Of a stretch of DNA of 64,000 bases, positions 55,117 to 64,000 are shown in pieces. Every line of letters begins with the position of its first letter. Position 1 is the stretch's first letter. Location of the stretch: positions 934,743 to 998,742 of the forward strand of contig CM036209.1 in NCBI GenBank assembly GCA_020631735.1, read 5' to 3'. The stretch comes from Saccharum officinarum. Its lineage: Eukaryota > Streptophyta > Magnoliopsida > Poales > Poaceae. The notes under the pieces were generated by a model. The model saw nothing but the letters and a program-made list of their open reading frames with translations, searched no databases and had not been told where the DNA came from. Both the position numbers and the translations under genes were made by a program.

Positions 55117-56561
55117 TTAAATTAATCTTGAGTACTTTTATTGTTTACTGCATAAGTTTGTAGGAGTTATATTGAAAACACTTGTTGCATTTATACCTGT
55201 CCTTGTCCAGATATCGTACTTAATCCTATTTTAGGTTAGGCACGTGTCAATGCTTAGCCCTGCTTAGTACGGTAGAAGTCGGGTGATTTCCGGTCATCCG
55301 CGAGATGTAGGAAGGAGTCACGAGTGGCTTATGGCTATCGTGGATGGAACCATGCTTAAAAATGAAATTGAGACCGGGCGGAGTTCGATAGTACAGCCGC
55401 AAGACACTTCACGTCTTGGGTGTGGAGCTATGCCCGTCTGAGTCGTTTAAGGACCGATTCGCTGTACGTCCTTGAGTCATGTTGAACGCAGTCTAACACT
55501 TAGTTGGCCGGATAAGTCGTTCCGACCGCGAAGCCGAGTAATGTGGTTCAGCCGGGAATCGAATGGTAGGTTGCATCTTGGAGGAGAGAAAGGATGTGCT
55601 TGGGACATTGGCGTGAGACCAAGGGGGTTAGAGTCCCTATCACCTGGCAGAGTGTCGCCCTTGGGGTCGCGACATTATTCGGACCCGCGATTCCTGAATC
55701 ATATGAAACGGTGGCCTGTGCGACCCTGGCAGGGTCTGCACGGTGAGTGTTAGAAATACCCCTCCAGCTGGATAGGAATTCGATTCGAATCGCCGTCGCT
55801 CCCGGTTAGTGAGCACTTGACTTGAGCAGCGGCAACGTAGATCTCATTAAATGAACTGGTGGTTAAGGGAATGATACAATGTTGCCATAATGATATACCT
55901 GCTATGGATATAATAATAATGTTGTTTGATTTAATCAAGTGAATGTTTAGTACAGGTGCTAAGATAGATGACAGGTAAATGCTAAAAATAACTGCTAGTA
56001 CAGGTTATAAGAGTTTCAATTACTTATGCCTTTATGCAAAATGTTATGTCAGCTAGCCTCTTGTGTAAGCCTTGCATAATCCTTGGTGTCACTTTATTTC
56101 TGGTTTTCGACGGGTAAGTCTAGCTGAGTACATTCCAGTACTCAGGGTTTATTCCCTCCTGTTGCAGATGACATGCTTTATCAGGGATTCTGCAAGACGT
56201 GTCTCCACCCTGCGGGTGATGATGACTAGATCACAAGGGCGTGATCGTCTTTATGTACTTTCCTCATGCTTTTGCGGGATGTCGATCATCCAGACTGGCA
56301 GTATTTAATTAACTAGTGTGTGTGTTATGCTTCCGCTACTTTCAAACTTGGTTTGTAATATTTGCTACTCCGTGGTGTAAACTTATTTCAGAACTACTTG
56401 TGAAACGTGATTGTTGTATGAATGGTTGTAAGCAGTTTGGTTTGAAATCCTTCGTGATTTCGATTGACTACCGGGATTATATGGGCTCAAGTTTGAAAAT
56501 TTGAGCGCTTCGGTGCTTGTTTTCGTACTTGTGCTCTTATAATTTGGTCGGTTCTGTTACA
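55117..56561 (+). repeat. Tekay 5' LTR, 3' part
   Basis: It ends TTTGGTCGGTTCTGTTACA, matching in inverted form the TGTAACA start at 62991. It contains no gene. The beginning is lost in the gap. Confidence 0.8.
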
Positions 56562-56563
56562 GC

Positions 56564-56575
56564 TGGTACCGGAGC
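56564..56575 (+). other. Tekay primer-binding site
   Basis: TGGTACCGGAGC lies two bases after the LTR end. It is the Met-tRNA complement TGGTATCAGAGC with two changes. Confidence 0.8.
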
Positions 56576-57339
56576 ATAATTCAACATTAAACACATCATA
56601 CGAGTATTTAAAAACAAAATATTTGATTATGAAAAAGGTTAAACACTAAAAATTATTTTTTAGGTATGCCAGTGATCACATCCCTTAGCCCAAATAAGGA
56701 CTCTTAGGTGGCTTATTATAAAGACTAACTTGGGGCCTTGTTTGTTTTTATTTCGTCGTCCATACGGCGTGATATTGTATGGATGCCATCCACTTGGGTG
56801 GTAATGTATGGATCAATTACCTCGACGCTCTGGTAAGTGTGAGTTGTGAGAGCATGATCGTCCAACCGGCGGTCTAGGGGAGAGTAGTTTTGGTGACTTA
56901 CATCTTTACATGTTTAAACCATGTAACTATGTAAAAGCACTTAATTGTGGGAACCTCTATATCGGGTAGCTTTGATACTGAAGTATATACATTGGGGATG
57001 TATATATGGAAAGTATTTAAATTACTGCTTTCTTGTGTGCTTATATTGGGAATTGTTGGGCTGCAATGAAGTTTTCTGCAGGTACACTAACAGCGTAACG
57101 AGTAGACCGATAGTTTCGCTTATATGAGAGAACGTATGTATGCCACCGCCTAGCGTTAGAACTTTAGGTTTCTACTAAGGTGAGAGGGCGTACGAAACGT
57201 GCATGCATCATGTTTAATTATATCATACATATCATTTACTCCCTCCTTAAAAAAATTTTTCTGTACTCCCGACTAAAGTAAAAATTCGTATCCCCTAAAT
57301 GATCCTCACTTTAAGTCGTATCTTATCTTGTTGCTACAG
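56576..57339 (+). other. Tekay leader region, no gene
   Basis: AT-rich DNA between the primer site and the first ORF. It contains a decayed TACTCCCTCC-like word near 57238 but no complete MITE. Confidence 0.5.
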
Positions 57340-57952
57340 ATGGCACGTACCAAGAGGACCGCTCGTAAGTCCACTGGGGCAGGGCACCGCGTCACCAGCT
57401 CGCTCCACGTGAGCCCCGCCCTGAGCCTACTGAGGTGGAAAGGCTGAGGGCAGAGTTGGCTGAAGTGACTGCTGCCAGGAATGCAGCACGGCAACAACTG
57501 GAACAAGTGATTCATGATCGTGATCAAGAAACGCTTGCAGTCCAGAGGTTGACAGTGGCAAACCGCAATTGTCAACGCATGTTGGTCCGTGTGATGGAAC
57601 AGAGGGATGAAGCCTGGCACGAGGAGAACGTTCTGAGAGCTCGCCAGTTTGAGCTCGAGCAACAGTTAGAAAATGCTGAAGAATACAATGACAATCTTCA
57701 TGAAGAAGTGCACCGCCTGAACAACGAGCTTAATCCCCTGCTGCCTCGAAACAACAACGTCGATGAGGACATGGGTTCGGGAATCTTCATGGCTGAGGAT
57801 GATGATGAAGTGAGGTTGATGGACCACAGGATGCCCCACCTGCAGAAGCACCAGAGGAAGAGCCAGAAGAAGAAGAAGACGAGGAGTTAGAGCCTGTCAG
57901 TGATGAGGACGGCGGGGAGATCCTTGACACTGACTCGGAGGATGATGCTTAG
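57340..57952 (+). pseudogene. Extra ORF upstream of gag: H3-tail-like start plus coiled coil
   Basis: ATG 57340 opens with MARTKRTARKSTG, which matches histone H3 residues 1-12 (ARTKQTARKSTG) except R for Q at position 5. One frame over, immediately downstream (from 57378), the text reads GRAPRHQLAPRE, matching H3 GKAPRKQLATK. A single-base deletion near 57378 therefore split an N-terminus resembling H3 residues 1-23. The protein then becomes a coiled coil (VERLRAELAEVTAARNAARQ; FELEQQLENAEEYNDNLHEE) to about 57760. It ends, after another frame change near 57815, in an acidic tail (EEEPEEEEDEELEPVSDEDG) with stop TAG 57950-57952. There is no histone fold, so it is not a histone gene. It precedes gag and is separate from it. 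The role is unknown; a chromatin-mimic function is inference. Confidence 0.7.
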
Positions 57953-58595
57953 AGTAGTCATCACGTGCCTATAATGTTAGGATCGTCTTTTGTGCCCTCC
58001 CTGTGAAGGAGTGAGGCCTTGTAATAACTTGACTTTGGGATGTAAGGTTGAACCGTATGTTTCCTGAATGTAGTTTGAACCTGTTAATTTCGATCACAAC
58101 TTGATGTCTTATTATGTTGCGTTCGATGATGGTGTCACGATTAGCACCCTTCGGTGCCGCGACGAAACCGAGGGCCTCCTATGGCGCGCGACATAAGGCT
58201 GTGCTGCTTGGCACGCGCAGGTATCGAGGTGGCTAGTCATGATCCACCATGGAACTCTTCATTGAGAAGTCTCTTTGTGGTCAGTTTGAAGTAGCCTTTC
58301 ACAGTCAACTAAAAATCTTGAGATCGAATCCAAGTACCGTGCAAAAGGTCAAAAATCACGTAGATAGCAACGTAACGGTCCGGTAACCGTTGTGCTCCCT
58401 GTGAGTGAGCCTTTATCAAAGAGCATCTTGTTGGATTACCAAGTATGATCTCGTCAAATGATGCGCTAGAATGGATTGTGCGGTTGTGATGAATTATTGT
58501 GCCTTAATTATTATGAGAAATCTATTCATACAGTCAGATTGACATTTCGCAATAATTCATCTACAAATTTCCCACATCGTCAGTGCTCATTGGCT
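57953..58595 (+). other. Tekay region between extra ORF and gag
   Basis: 643 bp with no supported gene. A pyrimidine stretch and TTTTGCAG just before the gag text (58601-58608) could be a splice acceptor joining the leader to gag, but this cannot be tested from sequence alone. Confidence 0.4.
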
Positions 58596-61500
58596 ATGCA
58601 TTTTGCAGATGTCGTACAATCTACGCGGGGTCGTGGAAATGAGGAGGAGGAACAGCCGCCCCCTCCGCCACCACCTACTCCGGCCGAGTTGATGCAGACA
58701 GTGGTCGAAGGCAGCGCATGTTGGCGGATGCTATGCGCCAGCTGGCTAACCGGGAGGCTCGTCCTGGCCGCCAGGGCCCAGAGCCAAATCAGTACAGCGA
58801 TTTCAAGGACTTTCTGGATACAAAGCCCCGCTCTTCAAGGAAGCGGAAGAACCACTGCAGGCTGACGAGTGGTTGAATACCATTGAACAAAAGTTTCGTC
58901 TGCTACGCCTAACTGATGAGCTGAAAACTGAGTATGCTTCCCATCAGTTGCATGGTCCGGCGGGAATTTGGTGGAGCCACTATCGTTCCACACTACCTGC
59001 CAATGTCCCGATTGCTTGGGATCAGTTTAAGGCGGCATTCCGGGGAAATTATATCCCTCCCGGTCTTATGGCAATCAAGCACACAGAGTTTATGAGGCTG
59101 TCGCAAGGAAACAAAAGCCTGACTGAATACTTGCAGTCCTTAAAAGTAAGGCAAGGTATGCCACAGAGTTTGTGGATACCGATGCCAAAAAGATTGCTAG
59201 CTTCAAAAGGGGCCTCGGCCCAAAACTGATGAAAACTATGGGCACTAGCAAATGTACTACTTTCAATGATTTCATCAGCGATGCTTTGACCAAGGAGAAC
59301 AACAATACTATTTATTCTGCCTCTAAGAGCCGTAAAAGGGCCTTGAGGCAAGTGCTTCTCAGTCAAGGCCTCAGCGGCACCGAGGTCTTCTCCTCGCCCT
59401 CCTGCCACAAATGCTAAGTTCCGTCCTCCACAAAAGAAGTGCCAATGAAACTGGGTTTCGTAAGGCATATACAGTGGCTCTGCCAAAGAGTAATGCGGCC
59501 AAGGCAGCTCCAGTGTCCCCCTAGCAACATGCCTTGCTGGAACTGTAACAAGCCAGGCCATTGGTCCAGGAACTGTCCGTACCCTAAGAAAAATGTCAAC
59601 CAAGGTAGTCGTCAGGGACACGCCCATTATAACAGCATTGAGGAAATTCCATCTGGTGAGGTGGTCACCGCTGGTAAGTTTCTAGTTGACCAACACCCCG
59701 CAGTGGTACTTTTTGATTCAGGTGCTTCGCATTCCTTTATCAGTCCTAAGTTTGCATCTAAATTTGCACACAAGTTGCATACTGTTGAAGGTGTGGGTTA
59801 TTGTATTAGCGCTGCAAGTGGGAATATTTCCACAAACAAAGTAGTGGGAACCTTAAGTTTGAGATAGAAGGGCGAAGTTATTCGCTTGCCCTATTGGTTT
59901 TACCTGGTTTAGACATAGATGTTATCTTGGGCATGAATTGGATGAGTCAGAATGGGGTACTCATTGACACATCCGCTCGGGTAGTTATGCTCAGAGATCC
60001 TACAGATCAAAAGGGTTTTCTAGTACAACTTCCCAGAAAGTTGAATTGTCGGGGAAATTCATGCTGTGCAAGCAAAGGCGTTGCCGAAATTCCAGTAGTA
60101 AATGAGTTTCCGGACGTTTTTCCCGATGATTTGCCGGGACTCCCTCCGGATCGGGATGTGGAGTTTAAAATTGAGTTGTTGCCTGGCACGGCTCCCATCT
60201 CTAGGAGACCCTATAGGATGCCTCCAAATGAACTCGCTGAACTTAAGGTGCAATTGAATGAACTTTTGAAGAAGGGGTTGATTCGTCCTAGTTCATCGCC
60301 GTGGGGATGTCCTGCTATCTTTGTAAAGAAGAAGGATCAGTCGTTGCGGATGTGCGTAGATTATAGACCTCTCAATGCAGTCACTGTCAAAAATAAGTAC
60401 CCTCTACCGCGAATCGACATCTTGTTCGATCAGTTGTCTAAAGCTAAAGTTTTCTCCAAGATCGATCTAAGATCTGGCTACCATCAAATTAAAATCCGCC
60501 CGAAGATGTTCCAAAGACAGCCTTTTCTACCAGATACGGTCTTTATGAGTATCTTGTTATGTCTTTCAGCTTGACAAATGCCCCCGCACACTTCATGTAC
60601 TTGATGAATTCGGTGTTTATGCCTGAATTGGACAAGTTTGTGGTGGTATTTATTGATGATATCCTGGTATACTCTGTGAATGAGGAGGATCACGCTGAAC
60701 ATCTGCGTATAGTCCTCACAAGACTGCGTGAACATCAACTATATGCAAAGTTCAGTAAGTGCGAATTCTGGCTTCGTGAAGTACCTTTCCTTGGGCATGT
60801 GTTGTCCGATGGAGGAATTATGGTGGACCCCGCCAAGGTACAGGAAGTACTGAACTGGAAGGCTCCTATCTCGGTTCACGAGGTCCGAAGTTTTCTTGGT
60901 TTGGCTGGATATTATCGTCGCTTCATCCCGGATTTCTCCAAAATAGCCAAGCCAATGACTCGGTTGCTGCAAAAAGACACCAGGTTTGTCTGGACTCCTG
61001 AGTGTGATGCGGCTTTTCACCAACTGCGAACCCTCCTAACCTCAGCTCCGGTTTTGGCACAACCGGATATCGAGAAACCATTTGATGTTTATTGTGATGC
61101 CTCAGGCATAGGTTTGGGAGGTGTGTTGATGCAGGAAGGCCGAGTAATTGCATATACTTCTCGACAACTTCGGAAGCATGAGGTGAATTATCCAACGCAT
61201 GACTTAGAACTGGCTGCAGTTGTTCATGCTTTGAAAGTATGGCGGCATTATCTGCTGGGAAATGTCTGCAATATCTACACCGATCATAAAAGCCTCAAAT
61301 ACATCTTCACTCAACCCGAGCTAAATATGCGTCAAAGAAGATGGCTCGAGTTGATTAAAGATTATAACCTTCAAGTGCACTATCATCCAGGAAAGGCAAA
61401 TGTAGTTGCGGATGCTTTAAGCCGTAAGTCTCATTGTCATTCCTTAGTTGAAACTGATTTTCATCGATCTCGCCTTCTACATCCAGCAGTCTTGTACAAC

Positions 61501-62977
61501 ATCACTGTCAGTTGTACTCTCAAAAGCAGAATTATTGAGCTCCAAAAGACTGACACTGGTATATTCCACATCAAGCGTAAGATGAAAGAGCACGAAACTA
61601 CACAGTTCAGGATAGATGAAGAGGTGTACTATGGTTCAAGGATAGGTTAGTTGTGCCTAAGGACCGAGAGCTTCGAAATGATATTATGTTGAAGCACACT
61701 CCTCTAAGTTGTCCATCCATCCTGGCAGCAATAAGATGTATTATGATTTGAAGCCACTTTATTGGTGGACCAAGATGCGGAAAGAGATAGCTGCATATGT
61801 TGCTAGATGTGACACCTGTTGCAGAGTTAAAGCTGTGCACATGAAAGCTGGGCTACTTCAGCCACTTTCCATTCTAGGCTGGAAATGGGAAGAAATAAGT
61901 ATGGATTTCATTGTCGGACTTCCTCCTACTGTCAAAAATCATAACTCTATTTGGGTAATTGTTGATCGTTTGACCAAATCAGCTCACTTCATCCTAGTGA
62001 GAGTGGACTATCGTCCCACTGACTATGCTGAGTTGTACTTCAATCAGATAGTCCGGCTTCATGGGATACCTCGTACTATCATATCTGACCGTGGTCCCCA
62101 GTTCACTGCTCGCTTTTGGGAGCATTTGCATCACCTTCTGGGAACCAAGTTAGTGAGAAGCTCTGCTTATCACCCCCAGACATCGGGTCAGACAGAACGA
62201 GTTAACCAAATCTTGGAAGATCTGTTGCGAGCATGCGTCATTTCATCCAAGGGTTCTTGGGAAAAATGGTTACCTTTAGCCGAATTCTCGTACAATAACA
62301 GTTATCAAGAGAGTATTAAGATGGCTCCATTCGAAGCTTTGTACGGTCGTAGGTGTAGAACCCACTAAATTGGATAGAATCTGGTGAGAGAAGATTTTAT
62401 GGTATTGCTTTGTTGAGGAAGCTGAGGAACAAGTCCGTACCATCCAGAAACACATGGCTGCAGCACAAGCGAGACAGAAAAGCTATGCGGATCGTCGTAG
62501 AAAACCACTCGAATTTGAAGTTGGAGACTTCGTTTATTTGAAAGTTTCTCCAATGAAGAGTGTCCAACGTTTTGGTGTTAAGCGGAAACTTGCACCAAGA
62601 TACGTGGGTCCTTTCCAGATCATAGGCAAGAGTGGAGCTGTTGCGTACAAAATCCAGTTGCCTCCTGAGATGAGAGCCATATTCAACGTTTTCCATGTAT
62701 CTCAGCTTAAAAAGTGTCTTCGAGTTCCTGAGGAACAAGTTCCTTTAGGTGATATCAGGCTGGAATCCGACCTAACCTATGAAGAAAAGCCAGTCCGAGT
62801 GATCGATACTCAGGAACGAGTAACTAGAAGTAAAGTGGTTAAGTGGTACAAAGTGATGTGGAGTAATCAGGAAGTGAGAGTGATGCTACGTGGGAACGGG
62901 AGGATTATTTGCGGGATGGTTATAAAGAATTCTATGAAAAATGGTACGCTTTCCAAATCTCGGGACGAGATTTTTAT
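58596..62977 (+). pseudogene. Tekay gag-pol with chromodomain, many frameshifts
   Basis: Gag starts near 58596 (acidic/proline tract EEEEQPPPPPPPTPAELMQT). Its capsid region is visible in shifting frames (breaks near 58712, 58830, 59148, 59360). The zinc knuckle CWNCNKPGHWSRNC (about 59535) and protease motif VVLFDSGASHSFI (about 59705) are intact. Reverse transcriptase spans about 60200-60800 ([24 protein letters not shown] in [12 protein letters not shown]), broken by a frameshift near 60505. RNase H is [13 protein letters not shown] (about 61090) and [10 protein letters not shown] (about 61275). The frame breaks again at 61648-61700. Integrase (about 61700-62368) keeps RCDTC, MDFIVGLP, ISDRGPQF and GQTERVNQ. 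A frame break at about 62366 precedes the C-terminal FNVFHVSQLKKC and a chromodomain-like segment (EEKPVRVIDTQER). Catalytic motifs persist but no full protein can be made. Confidence 0.9.
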
Positions 62978-62989
62978 AAGGGGGGAGGG
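62978..62989 (+). other. Tekay polypurine tract
   Basis: AAGGGGGGAGGG lies one base before the 3' LTR. It would prime plus-strand DNA synthesis. Confidence 0.85.
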
Positions 62990-62990
62990 C

Positions 62991-64000
62991 TGTAACACTC
63001 TCAAGTGTTTAGCTCCATAATTGCATTGCATTTGCATGGCATAAGCATAAGCATGCATCATTCATGTTTGTTATTTTATGTGATGCAATACATGTGTTTA
63101 TTCTAGGGTTGTTTGATTTATTTCATGAAGTATTTGATAGTTGGTGTAACAAAAAGGTAAGGTAGCCAATCATGACCTACAACACCTTAGTTATACTTAG
63201 GGTAACATTTGGAACAAGTTTCATGTTGACCAAAATTACAAATTTGCCCTCCAAGAGAAGTTGACCACCATTTGACCCTAGAAGGCTCTAGTTTGACCAG
63301 TTAAAAAGTCAACTTAGAAATCTTGCATGGAGAGCAACCTTAAGTAAAGTTGTAGAGAATTTCATGAGGAACAAAAGTTCTAATATGGCCATCTCATGAA
63401 AATGACCAGAGCATGCTCAAAAATGGCCCACAAGTCAGCTTGAGTGGTGATCAACACTTAGAAAAATTCTAAGTCTGGAAATTGGACTTTTCAGTTTCAG
63501 TGTACCTCACTTTAGCAACTTGTAACTCACAAACTAGGCCAAACCAGCCTTTGAGCCAATCGACAAAGTTGTTGTCCAAACATAGCTCTACAACATTGTC
63601 AATAGCACCATCACCTGGTTCTCAATAGTTTAGGAGATATAGTGTCATGAAAATAGGGTTTCAGTCGGCTTAGTGACTGAAACTGGGTTTCAGTTTTCGG
63701 GTGACCCACTTTGGAGCTCTGTAGTTTCAAATCTAGGCCGAACTAGTCTAAGCTCCAATTGACAACTTGTTGCCTCACATAGCTCTACAAATTGCTGTTA
63801 ACACTTAGCACTAATTCCGGCTAGATTTGGAACGGGAATCGGTGGAACTTTGGCCGTCAGTCGGGCAATGGACGCCGAAGTCGTCGGGTTCAAGGTTCAG
63901 ACAACGACCGTGTCGTGGCGCTCGGGCAGAACAGCTTGGCCGCGTGGCGTCCGAGCTCTGCCGTCGCCTCCACGTCGCGAGCCCAGGCGCGGAGATGAAG
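62991..64000 (+). repeat. Tekay 3' LTR, 5' part (to window end)
   Basis: It starts TGTAACACTCTCAAGTGTTTAG. It shares phrases with the LTR at 32438 (CATCTCATGAAAATGACCAGA; GGCCCACAAG). The window ends inside its GC-rich portion, and no gene is present. With the visible 1445 bp of the 5' LTR not overlapping this part, the full LTR is probably longer than 2.4 kb. Confidence 0.85.

Larger units (their letters stand above)
55117..64000 (+). mobile_element. Tekay/Del-type chromovirus, decayed, both LTRs partial
   Basis: In order: 3' part of the 5' LTR (to 56561), primer site, an extra ORF with a histone H3-like start, gag, zinc knuckle, protease, reverse transcriptase, RNase H, integrase, chromodomain, polypurine tract (62978-62989), and the start of the 3' LTR (62991 to window end). 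The order PR-RT-RH-IN plus chromodomain and a TGTAA/TTACA LTR identifies a chromovirus of the Tekay/Del group. Multiple frameshifts make it non-autonomous. Confidence 0.9.

Noticed and set aside
57340..57447. A real histone H3 gene or H3 retrocopy
   Set aside because: Only the tail is similar. There is no histone fold downstream, and the sequence passes into a coiled coil inside a chromovirus.

Overview
The window is plant nuclear DNA, almost certainly from a grass (Poaceae), and the repeat families suggest an Andropogoneae-type genome (sorghum, Miscanthus, sugarcane, maize group). The evidence is Stowaway and foldback MITEs, Sirevirus-type copia LTRs carrying CACCGGAC/GTCCGGTG palindromes, Athila, Tat and Tekay gypsy elements, a CACTA element and Helitron-like ends. 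No intact host gene is visible. The only host-like coding remnants are a broken F-box gene and a short viroplasmin/RNase H1 N-terminal-like pseudogene. Three 100-N blocks (14130-14229, 34903-35002, 55017-55116) are assembly gaps, so adjacency across them is not proven.

Layout. 1-2078 and 8779-11134 are two copies of one duplicated segment with the same MITEs; copy 2 gained one more MITE. Between them lie further MITEs, Helitron-like termini around GC-rich gene-fragment-like DNA (3717-5632), and a minus-strand solo Sirevirus-type LTR (6342-8605) with target duplication CTCGT. At 11135 a second Sirevirus-type element starts (LTR, primer-binding site, gag, start of protease) and is lost in the first gap. 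16428-19372 is a decayed CACTA element. 19378-27750 is a complete but non-autonomous Athila-type element on the minus strand (target duplication TTAGG) that encodes Gag and two protease-like domains but no reverse transcriptase or integrase. 28072-29757 holds the two host-like pseudogenes. 32438-34902 is the start of a Tekay-like LTR.

The right half is a nest of LTR elements. A second Athila (35003-38525, minus strand) abuts the end of a Tat-type polyprotein at 38527. It is followed by the long Tat 3' region, with a 106-107 bp tandem array and an antisense ORF. A second Tat LTR and gag (43111-44156, 54510-55016) is split by a complete copia element at 44157-54509. That element has a perfect 5 bp target duplication, near-identical 2.15 kb LTRs and one uninterrupted 1529-residue Gag-Pol frame, so it is the youngest and only potentially functional gene here. 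55117-64000 is a decayed Tekay/Del chromovirus with a chromodomain.

Most unusual points: an extra ORF upstream of the Tekay gag whose first residues copy the histone H3 tail; tandem protease domains in an RT-less Athila; an Athila LTR containing a copy of its own LTR-end/primer-site junction; and LTR promoters packed with CGGACGCGTCCG palindromes upstream of a TATA box.
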